Shown: positions 43,605 to 52,596 of the stretch, in pieces | Numbering within the stretch: position 1 is the stretch's first letter | Layout of the letters: the number at the start of each line of letters is the position of its first letter | Origin: CAIWHR01 sp963830485 | GTDB lineage: Bacteria; Pseudomonadota; Gammaproteobacteria; Burkholderiales; Casimicrobiaceae | DNA length: 64,000 nt | Reading direction: 5' to 3' | Assembly (NCBI GenBank): GCA_963830485.1 | Contig: CAWHNE010000017.1 | Coordinates: 62,001-126,000 of the forward strand | Notes under the pieces: model-generated | Database searches by the model: none | Told to the model about the DNA's origin: nothing | What the model saw: the letters and a program-made list of their open reading frames with translations, nothing else | Program-made: the position numbers and the translations under genes

Positions 43605-45425
43605 TTACGTCCTGCGAAAGCGGTAGATCGCGAGCTCTCCGCGCAAGTTCGGCAGAACGGACACCGGCCGGCCAGCGGCGAGGACCACGCGGTTCTCGAC
43701 GACGCACGCGCGCTCGGCCAGGAACGCGTCGAAGTCGGCCACGGTGCAGAGGTGGATGTTCGGCGTGTCGTACCATTGATAGGGCAACGACGGCGACACC
43801 GGCATCCGGCCCCGCAGGATCTGCCAGCGGTGCGACCAGTGGCCGAAGTTCGGGAACGTGACGATCGCGTCGCGCCCCACGCGCAGCATCTCGACGACAA
43901 GGTCTTCGGTGTGGCGCATCGCCTGCAGCGTCTGCGACAGGATCACGCAGTCGAACGAGTGGTCGTCGAAGCCCGCGAGGCCGGACTCGAGGTCGCTCTG
44001 CAGCACGTTGATCCCGCTCGCGATGCTCGCGTGGACGCCCGCGGGGTCGATCTCGATGCCGTAGCCCTTCACGCCGCGCTCGCGCGCAAGGTAGGCGAGC
44101 AGGCTGCCGTCGCCGCAGCCCAGATCCAGAACGCGCGCGCCGCGCGCGATCCACGAGGCGATCGTCGCGAAGTCCGTACGCCCGGCGGCCGCGGCCGCGG
44201 AGGGAACATAAGTCGGGGTCAGACCCGGGTCAGACCCCAATCTCGGGGTCTGACCCGGGTCTGACCCCACACGCTCGAAGTACGCGCGCACCACCGCCAT
44301 GTACTGCGGGTCGTCCAGCAGGAACGCGTCGTGCCCATGCGGCGCGGCGATCTCCACGTACGACACGTCGCGGTGGTTGTCGACCAGCGCTTTCACGATC
44401 TCGCGCGAGCGCGACGGCGCGAAGCGCCAGTCGGTCGTGAACGCGATGACGAGGAACCGGCACGAAGCCGGCGCGAGCGCCTGCGCGAGGCTGCCGCCGG
44501 CGGTCTGCGCCGGATCGAAATAGTCGAGTGCCTTGGTGATCCGCAGGTACGTGTTCGCGTCGAAGTATTCGGCGAACTTCTCGCCCTGGTGGCGCAGGTA
44601 CGACTCGATCTGGAATTCGGGCGCGAACGAGAACTTCTTGCCCTCGCGGAGCCCGCGGCCGAATCTCTCCTCCATCTGCTCGTCGGAGAGGTACGTGATG
44701 TGGCCGACCATCCGCGCGACGCGCAGGCCCCGGCGCGGCTTCGTCCCGTGCGCGTCGAAGTGGCCGCCGTGGAAGTCGGGATCGGTGAGGATCGCCTGCC
44801 GCGCGACTTCGTTGAATGCGATGTTCTGCGCGGACAGGTTCGGCGCGGCGGCGATGACGAGCGCGTGGCGGATGCGCTCTGGATAGCGGATGCCCCAGTC
44901 GAGCGCCTGCATGCCGCCCAGGCTCCCGCCCATCACCGCGGCCCACTGCCGGATGCCGAGGTGATCGGCGAGCCGCGCCTGCGCATCGACCCAGTCCTCG
45001 ACCGTGACGAGCGGAAAGTCCGCGCCCCAAGGCTCGCCCGTCGCCGGATTCGGCGTGAGCGGTCCCGAGGAGCCGAAGCAGCTGCCGAGGTTGTTGACGC
45101 CGACGACGAAGAAGCGATCGGTGTCGAGCGGCTTGCCCGGACCGATCATGTTGTCCCACCAGCCGACGTTGTCCGGCTCCCCTTCGTAGCAGCCGGCGAC
45201 GTGATGCGATGCGTTCAACGCGTGGCAGATCAGCACCGCGTTCGAGCGCTCGGCGTTCAATGCGCCGTAGGTCTCGTAGGCGAGCTCGAATCCCGGCAGC
45301 GACGCCCCACACGCAAGCGGCAGCGGCGTGTCGAATCGGGCGCGCTTCGCGACGACGACCCCGACCGATGCGCCAGTGGCAGGGGACGCGCCGGAGCCTC
45401 CGGTGGTGGCGGCGAACGAGGGCAT
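43605..45425 (-). CDS. metX-metW: fused MetX-MetW: homoserine O-acyltransferase joined to a methionine-biosynthesis methyltransferase-like domain
   Basis: One 606-residue frame contains both proteins. Residues about 25-395 are MetX, an alpha/beta hydrolase with LICHALNASHHVAG, the nucleophile in VMGGSLGGMQALDW, and the Asp/His of AFTTDWRF and PHGHDAFLLD. Residues about 415-606 are MetW, with VLDLGCGDGSLLAYLARE (SAM fold) and SFDCVILSQTLQAM. They are usually separate overlapping genes. Here a 54-bp perfect inverted repeat (44215-44268) codes for the linker GSDPGQTPRLGSDPGLTPT, and no start codon is visible for MetW alone. The product would acylate homoserine for methionine synthesis, with MetW supporting activity. 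A SAM-II-like riboswitch and terminator precede it. Confidence 0.9.
   Translation of the reverse strand: MPSFAATTGGSGASPATGASVGVVVAKRARFDTPLPLACGASLPGFELAYETYGALNAERSNAVLICHALNASHHVAGCYEGEPDNVGWWDNMIGPGKPLDTDRFFVVGVNNLGSCFGSSGPLTPNPATGEPWGADFPLVTVEDWVDAQARLADHLGIRQWAAVMGGSLGGMQALDWGIRYPERIRHALVIAAAPNLSAQNIAFNEVARQAILTDPDFHGGHFDAHGTKPRRGLRVARMVGHITYLSDEQMEERFGRGLREGKKFSFAPEFQIESYLRHQGEKFAEYFDANTYLRITKALDYFDPAQTAGGSLAQALAPASCRFLVIAFTTDWRFAPSRSREIVKALVDNHRDVSYVEIAAPHGHDAFLLDDPQYMAVVRAYFERVGSDPGQTPRLGSDPGLTPTYVPSAAAAAGRTDFATIASWIARGARVLDLGCGDGSLLAYLARERGVKGYGIEIDPAGVHASIASGINVLQSDLESGLAGFDDHSFDCVILSQTLQAMRHTEDLVVEMLRVGRDAIVTFPNFGHWSHRWQILRGRMPVSPSLPYQWYDTPNIHLCTVADFDAFLAERACVVENRVVLAAGRPVSVLPNLRGELAIYRFRRT
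44215..44268. repeat. 54-bp perfect palindrome at the metX-metW junction
   Basis: Two 24-base arms (44215-44238 and 44245-44268) are exact reverse complements, separated by AATCTC. Each arm is itself built from GGGGTCAGACCC-type half units. The length is a multiple of three and lacks stops in the minus-strand frame used. Such GGGGTCAGACCC units occur as mobile REP/MITE-like sequences in betaproteobacteria. Confidence 0.92.
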
Positions 45426-45454
45426 CGGGAAGGCGGCGTCGTGGCGCGATCAAC

Positions 45455-45485
45455 AAAAAACCCGACCAGCTTCGCTAATCGGGTT
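45455..45485 (-). terminator. intrinsic terminator in the metX leader
   Basis: On the minus strand AACCCGA (45485-45479) pairs with TCGGGTT (45465-45459) around a 13-base loop and is followed by a run of six T (45460-45455). It lies 30 bp before the metX start and directly downstream of the SAM-II-like aptamer, as expected for transcriptional control by the aptamer. Confidence 0.75.
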
Positions 45486-45510
45486 GGGTGCGGAAGTTCC
45501 GCGTGCCGCT

Positions 45511-45590
45511 CCGCTTTAGCCGTATTTGTCGCGTACATCCCGTACACCGGGATCCGCTCGCGCCCGCAAGCTGGCTCAAATCGGCGCTGA
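45511..45590 (-). promoter_or_regulatory. SAM-II-like riboswitch aptamer upstream of metX
   Basis: Reading the minus strand, the leader holds GCGCCGATTTGAGCC, then CTTGCGGGCGC, and after an extra hairpin (ATCCCG/CGGGAT, 45555-45535) ACAAATACGGCTAAAGCGG. These match the SAM-II consensus in order: P1 strand with GAUUUAA, the UUGC-GCGC segment, and the AAAUxxGGCUAAA pseudoknot strand. GGCT can pair with the upstream AGCC. SAM-II is known upstream of metX and metA in alpha- and betaproteobacteria. The assignment is by eye, but the motif order, gene context and following terminator agree. Confidence 0.78.
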
Positions 45591-45770
45591 CGCGAAGTCT
45601 AGACCGTCCGGGCGCGTTTGCCTACGGCAGCGGCTTGGGGAGCCGGAGGTCGCGCTTCCCGAGCCTGCCCAATGGCTTGCCGTCTCCATGACAATGGAAT
45701 AACCTATGACGTCGGAATAGTGCCGCCTGTCATGGGCGAAGCGGTGGCTCTTCGCTCGATGGAGATCCGG

Positions 45771-47327
45771 ATGGGACGAATTGTCGCGGGAATCGTCTTC
45801 GCGCTGGCGTTGGCCGCCGTCGGCGCGTGGTCGCCGGAGGCATCGGCGGAGCAGGCATGCACGACGCCGGTCGCCAATCCCGCCAATCTCGGGTGCGGCG
45901 ACGCCTACCGGGGGATGGTGCTCTACGGTCAGGTGCCCGCCCCCGGGATTCCGTACACCTGGTCGTGCAACCAGTGTCACAGCGCGAATCCCCTCACGGA
46001 CACGCTCGACAAGCCTGCGCCCCCGCCGTCGCTGATCCGCGCCGCGCCGCGCGATCCCGGCTACATCCAGTTCATGATGTACAAGCAGCCCGAGGCCGCA
46101 CCGATCATGTTCGCGATGGAGGCCTGCTGCATCGCCGACCGGCTACCCAACAACGTCATGGGGGACCTCGGCGATATTGCCGAGTTCCTCTACACGTGCA
46201 AGATCGGAATTGCGCCGTGCGTGACCGGCGGTGGCGGTGGAGGCGGCGGGCTCGCAGGGCGAGCTGCAGGGCTCCGGGACGATGAATTTCGGCAGCCAGC
46301 CGGTCGGCTCGACGAGCGCTCCACTCACACTGACCCTGTCGAACATCGGCGCGGGCACCGTCAACGTCGCGTCGGTCACGAGCGACAACGCGGCGGAATT
46401 CGCGATCACGGCCAACACGTGCACGTCGCTCACGCAGGCGACGTCGTGCACCGTGAAGGTGACGTTCCATCCGTCGGCGACGGGCGCACGCAGCGGCGGG
46501 ATCATCGTGACGAGCAACGGACTCTACAGCCCGCAGAAGTTCACGTTCACGGGCACCGGCACCGCTGCGAATCACACGGGCATCTGGTGGAACGCGAGCG
46601 AATCCGGATGGGGCGTCAACTTCCAGCACGACGGCAACAAGATCTTCGCGACGTGGTTCATCTACGACGGCGCTGGCAAGCCGTGGTGGATCGTGATGAC
46701 GGCGGACCCGGACGGAAACGACACGTTCACCGGCACCCTCTGGAAGACGACGGGCTCGGGCTACGGCGCGGCCAGCTTCACCGCGGGCACCGCGATCCCG
46801 GCCGGAACCGGGACGATCACGTTCGCCGATGCGAACAATGCGACGCTCACGTACAACGTGACCGGAATGGGCGCGGTGACGAAGTCGATCACGCCGCAGC
46901 CGTTCGGAACGCAGCCTACGTGCACGTACAGCGCCGCGGCGAACCTTGCGGGCGCCACGAACTACCAGGGTCTCTGGTGGAATGCCGACGAGTCCGGCTG
47001 GGGCATCAACTTCGCCCACCACGACAACACGATCTTCGCCACCTGGTTCACGTTCGACGTCGACACCTCGCCGCGTGGCTCGTCTCGATCATGAACAAGG
47101 GCACCGGCGAGACCTTCACCGGCAAGCTCTTGCGCGATGACGGCCACGCCGTTCGGCGCCGTACCGTTTGTCGCCAACCCGGCGGTCGAGGCGGGCAACG
47201 CCACGCTGACATTCGCCAACGGCAACAGCGCCGACGTTCTCCTACACGCATCGGCGCGGTCTCGAAGACGAAGCAGCTCACGCGCCAGCCGCTCGGCGCG
47301 CCGACCGCCGGCACGGTCTGCAACTAA
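45771..47327 (+). CDS. secreted cytochrome c/ASH-domain/tandem WW-ESGWG repeat protein, frame disrupted
   Basis: From ATG 45771: a signal peptide (MGRIVAGIVFALALAAVGAW), then a domain with one haem motif, CNQCH, in WSCNQCHSANP. A glycine-rich linker follows, where the frame shifts (near 46246). The next part is an ASPM/SPD-2/Hydin-type beta domain (MNFGSQPVGSTSAPLTLTLS), then two related units: NHTGIWWNASESGWGVNFQH and YQGLWWNADESGWGINFAHH, each followed by FATWF. Further frame breaks lie near 47080, 47135 and 47245. The repaired protein would be about 515 residues, exported and haem-bound. It lies in the indel-rich tract, so the breaks may be sequencing errors. Confidence 0.65.
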   Translation: MGRIVAGIVFALALAAVGAWSPEASAEQACTTPVANPANLGCGDAYRGMVLYGQVPAPGIPYTWSCNQCHSANPLTDTLDKPAPPPSLIRAAPRDPGYIQFMMYKQPEAAPIMFAMEACCIADRLPNNVMGDLGDIAEFLYTCKIGIAPCVTGGGGGGGGLAGRAAGLRDDEFRQPAGRLDERSTHTDPVEHRRGHRQRRVGHERQRGGIRDHGQHVHVAHAGDVVHREGDVPSVGDGRTQRRDHRDEQRTLQPAEVHVHGHRHRCESHGHLVERERIRMGRQLPARRQQDLRDVVHLRRRWQAVVDRDDGGPGRKRHVHRHPLEDDGLGLRRGQLHRGHRDPGRNRDDHVRRCEQCDAHVQRDRNGRGDEVDHAAAVRNAAYVHVQRRGEPCGRHELPGSLVECRRVRLGHQLRPPRQHDLRHLVHVRRRHLAAWLVSIMNKGTGETFTGKLLRDDGHAVRRRTVCRQPGGRGGQRHADIRQRQQRRRSPTRIGAVSKTKQLTRQPLGAPTAGTVCN

Positions 47328-47336
47328 TCGATTGTC

Positions 47337-47405
47337 GTCCCCGCGCACGCGGGGACCCGGTGTCGTTGCGAACAAGAGTCACTGGATCCCCGCCTCCGCG
47401 CGGAT
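47337..47405. repeat. REP-like hairpin pair between convergent genes
   Basis: GTCCCCGC-GCAC-GCGGGGAC (47337-47356) is a perfect 8-bp stem. About 30 bp on, ATCCCCGCCTCCGCGCGGAT (about 47386-47405) forms a second, imperfect stem. This paired GTCCCCGC / CTGGATCCCCGCC arrangement is a typical intergenic REP of GC-rich proteobacteria, here between the cytochrome-ASH gene and apbE, which converge. It may serve as a bidirectional terminator. Confidence 0.6.
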
Positions 47406-47412
47406 GAAGGCA

Positions 47413-48321
47413 TCAGATGCGCGGGGTAGCCGCCGGCCCGCGCAGCGTGCCGTCCGGCGCGACGGCGATGTACGAGTAGCCCTGCGCGGCGAGGAACGCC
47501 TCGCCTTCCGCTTCGAGCAGCATCGCGATCGTCGCGCAGCTCCCCGCGACGACCGCGAGCGGCGCGACCACGCTCACCGACTGCCAGTGCGCGACCGGCA
47601 TCCCGGTGCGCGGATTCAGGATGTGGCAGTAGCGGCGGCCGTCGAGCTCGAAGTAGCGCTCGTAGTCGCCGCTCGTCGCGACCGCGCCGTCGGCGAGATC
47701 GACGTAGGCGATCGCCTTCCCGTCCACGCGCGGATGACGGATGCCGACGCGCCACGGCGTGCCGTCGGGCTGCGCGCCGATCGCGCGCACGTCGCCGCCG
47801 AGGTTCACCAGGCCGTGCGCGACCCCGTGCTCGACGCAGATCGTCGCGATGCGGTCGGCCGCGTATTCCTTGCCGATGCCGCCGAAGTCGATCTCCATGC
47901 CGGCGCGCGGCAGCCGGATCGTGCGCTCGTCCCACTCGACTTCGCCCCAGCCGACCAGCGCCATCGCCGCCGCGAGCGTCGCCGCATCGGGGAGCGCGGG
48001 CGGACGCCGGCGGAAATCCCAGGCGCGGCGCAGGACGCCGGACGTGATGTCGAAGCGGCCGCCGCTCTGTGCGTGGCAGCGGTCTGCGTAGGCAGCGAGC
48101 GCCGCGGTCTCGGCATCGATCTCCACCGCGCAGCCGCCGGCGGCGCGGTTGATGCGCGTGACGACGCTGTCGTCGCGGTAGCGCGAGTACTTGGCCTCGA
48201 TGCGCAGGACGTCGGCGACCGCCGCGTCGGCAGCACGGCGCGCGCGCGCCGGATCGGCAGCGTCGAGCTGAAGCTCGTTGTCCGACGCCATCGCGCGAAA
48301 CGGAATGCGCACGAGCGCCAT
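47413..48321 (-). CDS. apbE: FAD:protein FMN transferase (ApbE)
   Basis: A 302-residue ApbE. Key segments: FRAMASDNELQLD at the N-terminus, EIDFGGIGKEYAADRI (flavin-binding region), GLVNLGGDVRAIG, and VATSGDYERYFELDGRRYCH with HILNPRTGMPV, which holds metal-binding residues. It attaches FMN to a Thr/Ser of exported flavoproteins. It ends the tlpA-DUF4266-DUF3570-apbE run, 35 bp after DUF3570, and is free of the frame breaks that affect its upstream neighbours. Confidence 0.92.
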   Translation of the reverse strand: MALVRIPFRAMASDNELQLDAADPARARRAADAAVADVLRIEAKYSRYRDDSVVTRINRAAGGCAVEIDAETAALAAYADRCHAQSGGRFDITSGVLRRAWDFRRRPPALPDAATLAAAMALVGWGEVEWDERTIRLPRAGMEIDFGGIGKEYAADRIATICVEHGVAHGLVNLGGDVRAIGAQPDGTPWRVGIRHPRVDGKAIAYVDLADGAVATSGDYERYFELDGRRYCHILNPRTGMPVAHWQSVSVVAPLAVVAGSCATIAMLLEAEGEAFLAAQGYSYIAVAPDGTLRGPAATPRI

Positions 48322-48356
48322 CGCCGCAGGATACGCCGACCGCAGCCCGCGACCCG

Positions 48357-49495
48357 TCAGAACGTCTTCGTCAGGCCGAAGATGATCCAGCGGGCCGAGA
48401 ACGGCAGCAGGCCCGGGCTGCCGCCGCCGATACGCCAGTTCGCCTGCTGCCGGTAGAAGTCGACGCGGAGATCGGCGCTCCAGCCGTCCGCGAGCACCTT
48501 GCCGACGTCGAAGCCGAGCGTGAACGCGCCGAACGCGGAGAGCCGCGTGTCCATCGTGTAGGGCTGCCCGAACTGGAAGCCCGATCCCGCCGGCGGATCG
48601 TGGTAGAACGACGCCGCACTCTGCGTGTAGTAGCGCAGCGCGGGCGTTACGCGTCCACTCGCGCGGCAGCGCCTGCACCCACGCGGCGGTGATCGTGTTC
48701 GAATTGCCGCCGAACGAATCGTGCAGGTAGCGGTACGACAGCCTGAGCGCGCCGTCCTGCTCGGCGAAGTACTGGTTGTAGCGCGTGAGCCACGCGAGGA
48801 TGCGCCGCTCGGACGGCCGCGTGTCGAGCAGCTTGTACGGGTCGTTGTAGTAGCCGTGGCCGTACGAGTACGTCAGGTTCGACTGGACGATCTGCGTGGG
48901 CGAGAGCGCCTGCGTGATCCCGACCAGGTATTCGAGGGTGTTGCGCGGCGCGTTGCGACACGGCACCGTTGGTCGGATTGATGCGGTCGTTCGCGCCGGC
49001 GATCGACGACCGCGTACGTGCGGTTGCGGTCGGCCGAGTAGAAGCGGAAGTCGACCGACCCGCCGCGCGAGAGGTAGTCGCGCTCGGACGACACGACGCC
49101 GGCCGACGCCGACCGCCCAGTCGCCGAAGTACTTCGTCACCTTCGCGTCGCCGGCGGTCCGGTAGTCGGTGACGCCCAGGCCCGACGCGCCCGACAGCGT
49201 GTTGAAGTACAGCGGCGAGGCGCCCGACATCGCGTCGTAGACGAGCGAGCCTTCGAACTCCGTCGTGTCGTTGACGGGGATGAGCGTGTAGAGCGACGGG
49301 CTGCGCACCGTCATCCGGCTCGCGCCGGGCTGCCAGTCGCGGTAGTCGAGGTACTTGAGCTCGAGCACGCCGTGATCGGCGACCGCCTGCGCCGCCGCGC
49401 CCGACAGGCAGCATGCCGGGCAGCGCGAGCGCCGCGGCGACGAGCGCCGCGAGCCGCGGACCCCGGCGATCCCGCGCCGTCAGTTGCAGCCACAC
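48357..49495 (-). CDS. DUF3570 outer-membrane-barrel-like protein, multiple frame breaks
   Basis: Pieces of one DUF3570 protein appear in successive frames on the minus strand: a signal-like start (LAALVAAALALPGM), LELKYLDYRDWQPG, SLYTLIPVNDTTEFEGSLVY, SSERDYLSRGGSVDFRFYS, NTLEYLVGITQALSPTQIV, RYNQYFAEQDGALRLSYRYL and the end LPFSARWIIFGLTKTF. At least five single-base shifts (near 49405, 49110, 49010, 48955, 48648) are needed to join them. DUF3570 proteins are beta-rich, probably outer-membrane barrels. The start codon is uncertain. The gene order with DUF4266, TlpA and ApbE is a recurring cluster. Confidence 0.7.
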
Positions 49496-49706
49496 CCGCC
49501 CCCGCCGACGCCGTAGCCGCCGGTCGCCGCCTCCTTGCTCGCGTAGATGTGCTCCTGGATCTTCAGTCTCCAGCTTGTCGGGGTCGATCTGCATCGAGGA
49601 CTTCGCGAGATCGCCGCGCTCCCAGGGCTTCGGCGGTTCCATCGTCGCGCAGCCGACGGCGGCGAGCGGCCGCGAGCAGGACGAGAAGTCGTGACAACGA
49701 GCGCAT
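49480..49706 (-). CDS. DUF4266 small lipoprotein, two frame breaks
   Basis: From ATG 49706: MRSLSRLLVLLAAA, then after a one-base shift near 49665 a lipobox-like VGCATMEPPKPWERGDLAKS, then SSMQIDPDKLE, and after a second shift near 49575 KIQEHIYASKEAATGG ending GGGGCGCN. The C-terminal Gly/Cys tail GGGGCGCN and WERGDLA segment are typical of DUF4266. Length after repair is about 74 residues. Function unknown; it always seems to travel with DUF3570. Confidence 0.72.
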
Positions 49707-49737
49707 CGGAACCTCCGGGAGCAACTGTCGAAATCGA

Positions 49738-50263
49738 TCAGCGCGGTGCGACGAGCGCGCGGATGCGCGCCTCGAGCTCGGCCTTCTGCTCGTCGCGGAA
49801 GCCGTTTTCGACCGCGACGACCTTGCCGCTGGCGTCGACCAGGTACGAGCTCGGCATGCCCTTGACCGCATAGGCCTCGGGCGTCCTGCCGGCAGCGTCG
49901 TAGACGATGGTGAACGTCGCCGGCGTCTGCTGCAGGAAGCGTCTCCGCGTCGGGACGCCGCTTGTCGACGTTGACGCCGATGACGGTGAACCCGGCGGCG
50001 CCGTACTTCTGCTGCATTTCGTTCATCCAGGGAAACGAGCGCCGGCACGGGCCGCACCACGACGCCCAGAAATCGACGTAGACGACGCGGCCCTTGAGCT
50101 TCTCCAGCGCGACGGACTCGCCCGTCGCGGTCGGCAGCGCGAACCCGGGTGCCTGCTCACCCACGCCGAGGGCCGCCGCAACGACGGCAAAGCCGGCTGC
50201 GGCGAGCGCGACCGTGGCACGCGCGACGACGCATCCGGCGCCGCGCATCCGCGTCCGCTTCAT
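49738..50263 (-). CDS. TlpA-like thioredoxin-fold protein, one frame break
   Basis: From ATG 50263 a signal segment (residues about 10-30) is followed by PGFALPTATGESVALEKLKG and the redox site WASWCGPCRRSFPWM. After VNVDKRRPDAET the frame shifts near 49937; the corrected end reads FLQQTPATFTIVYDA, VKGMPSSYLVDASGKV and LEARIRALVAPR. TlpA/ResA proteins are periplasmic thiol oxidoreductases, often for cytochrome c maturation. It is first in the cluster with DUF4266, DUF3570 and ApbE. Confidence 0.8.
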
Positions 50264-50425
50264 CCCGTCGTGCGTCGATCCGAGATCCATTGCGGTCTGC
50301 CGTCTGCCTGACCCAAGGGTAAACCGGCGCCGATGGCGGAAATTCCCCGGCCTCGCGCGGCGCCGCGATTATGCCATTGTCATCACAGGCGGGAAAGCGG
50401 CGGCGCGGTAGCGCAGGCGTTCCGC

Positions 50426-52167
50426 TCAGGCGTTGAGCCGGTCGAGCATCGCGACGAGGCGCACCGGGTCGTCGGTGCGGCGTATCCGCTCGACGTGCGC
50501 TCGCGCCTGCGCGACGTCGGTAGTCAGCACGCGCTGCTTGACGGCGAGCAGGTGCGCCGGGTGCATCGACAGGTTGGTGAGCCCCAGGCCGAGCAGGAGC
50601 CGCGTCGACTGCACCTCGCCCGCCATCTCGCCGCAGACCGCGATCGGCACGTTCGCCTTGTTGGCCGCGGCGATCGCCATCGCCGATCAGCTTCAGCACC
50701 GCCGGATGCATCGGGTCGTAGAGGTGCGACACCGTGTCGTCGGCGCGGTCGACCGCGAGCGTGTACTGGATCAGGTCGTTGGTGCCGATCGACAGGAAGT
50801 CGAGCCGCTTCAGGAACGCCGAGATCGCGAGCACCGCGGCCGGGATCTCGATCATCCCGCCGATCGGCACGCCGGAGTCGAACGGCACGCCCTGCTCGCG
50901 CAGCGTCTCCTTCGCCTGCGCGATCATCGCGAGCGTCTGGTCGATCTCGCCCACCGAGGCGAGCATCGGGATCAGGATCTTCACCGTTGCCGTAGTGCGA
51001 CGCGCGCAGGATCGCGCGGAGCTGCGTGAGGAAGAGCCGCGGCTCGGCCAGGCAGAAGCGGACCGCGCGCAGGCCGAGCGCGGGATTCGGGGCGACGCGC
51101 GCGAGCCCGTCGAGCCCGGCCGCCTGCTTGTCCGCGCCCAGGTCGAACGTGCGGATCGTCACCGGCTTGCCGCGCATGCCCTCGGCGACGCTGCGGTACG
51201 CCTCGAACTGCTCGTCCTCGGACGGCAGGCCCTCGCGATTGAGGAACAGGAACTCGGAGCGGAAGAGGCCGACGCCGGTCGCGCCGTTCTCGAGCGTCTG
51301 CGGCAGGTCGCCCGGCAGCTCGATGTTCGCCTGGAGCTCGACCTCGACGCCGTCGATCGTCGTCGCGGGCTTCGTGACGAGCCGCTTCAACCGCGCCCGC
51401 TCGAGCGAGAGCTCGCCCTGCTTCAGCCGGTACTCGGCCAGCACCGACTTGTCCGGGTTGACGATGACGACGTTGTTCGTGCCGTCGACGATCAGGAGCT
51501 CGTTCTCGCGGATCAGCTGCCGCGCGTTGTGCGTCGCGACGACCGCGGGCACCGCGAGGCTCCGCGCGACGATCGCCGTGTGCGACGTCGCGCCGCCGAC
51601 GTCGGTGAGAAACGCCGCGAACCGGTGCTGCTTGAACTGGATCACGTCGGCCGGCGAGAGGTCGTGCGCGACCAGGATCGTGTGCTGCTCGGCGCCCGCC
51701 GGCGCGACGGCCCCCGGCTTGCCCAGCAGGCGCTTCAGGATCCGCTCGACGACCTGCACGACGTCGGCCTTGCGCTCGCGCAGATACGGGTCGTCGATCG
51801 CTGTCGAACTGCTCGACCAGCACGTTCATCTGCTGCACGAGCGCCCACTCGGCGTTGCACCGCTGCTCGGCGATGATCCGTCGCGGCGTCTCCGACAAGC
51901 GTCGGATCCGTGAGGATCATCCAGTGGACGTCGAGGAACGCGCCGAACTCGGCCGGCGCGTCGCCGCTCGTCATCGCGCCGTGCAGGCCTTCGAGCTCGC
52001 GCTGCACCTCGCGCACCGCGTTGTCCGAAGCGCGCGATCTCCGCGTCGACATCGCCCGCGGCGATCGCGTAGTGGGCGACCTCGAGCGTCGCGTGCGAGA
52101 CGAGCTGCGCGCGGCCGATCGCGATGCCGCCCGAGACGCCGACGCCGTGCAGCGCGAAGCTCGTCAT
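50426..52167 (-). CDS. ptsI: PTS enzyme I (phosphoenolpyruvate-protein phosphotransferase), multiple frame breaks
   Basis: Segments of one EI protein follow each other in changing frames: MTSFALHGVGVSGGIAIGRA, LEGLHGAMTSGDAPAEFGA, RRIIAEQRCNAEWALVQQMN, ILVAHDLSPADVIQFKQH, the phosphohistidine site GGATSHTAIVARS, LFRSEFLFLNREGLPSEDEQ, SIGTNDLIQYTLAVDRADD, and the catalytic Cys in VPIAVCGEMAG. Five single-base shifts are needed (near 52026, 51893, 51800, 50985, 50682). The total of about 580 residues is right for EI. EI passes phosphate from PEP to HPr. Genes of this kind are rarely decayed while the rest of the cluster is intact, so sequence error is likely. Confidence 0.85.
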
Positions 52168-52198
52168 CGCGCGGCGTTCCCGGTGGCCGGACGCCGGC

Positions 52199-52450
52199 CT
52201 ACCCGCGAACGAGCTCCGCCACGGCGGTGATCGCCTCCACCTCGTCCGGCCCCTCGACCTCGAGCCGCACCGATGTGCCGACCGCGGCCGCGAGCATCAG
52301 CACCGCGACGATGCTGCGCGCGCTCGCCCGCCGTCCCCGGCACACGAGCGCGATGTTGCAGCGAAAGCCCGAGGCGAGTCTGACGATGCGCGCCGCCACG
52401 CGCGCGTGCAGCCCGAACGGGTGGCGCACTTGCACTTCGCAGGTCTGCAT
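52199..52450 (-). CDS. second HPr-like phosphocarrier protein
   Basis: An 83-residue HPr fold. The active-site His lies in HPFGLHARVAARIVRLA, and the Ser46-like region is SARSIVAVLMLAAA. It ends VEGPDEVEAITAVAELVRG. It differs clearly from the other HPr (52597-52866), for example RVAARIVR where ptsH has RASAKLTQ, so it is a paralogue rather than a duplicate. It sits 31 bp before ptsI and 146 bp after ptsH, in a place where betaproteobacteria usually have no second HPr. Confidence 0.85.
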   Translation of the reverse strand: MQTCEVQVRHPFGLHARVAARIVRLASGFRCNIALVCRGRRASARSIVAVLMLAAAVGTSVRLEVEGPDEVEAITAVAELVRG

Positions 52451-52596
52451 GGGAGTCCCCCGTGTCGTTTTCGATTGCGGCCGGCGCGACCTTTGCGACC
52501 GGCCCTTCGACATGGAGCGCTCTCCTCACGCGTTGGTTCCCCGATTGTCCGCATCCGGCGTCCTCTGCGCGGCAGCGCCGGGGCGAGGGCGAGCGC

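Noticed and set aside
44215..44268. The palindrome as a transcription terminator between metX and metW
   Set aside because: It lies inside an open frame, has no T-run on either strand and codes for a plausible linker.
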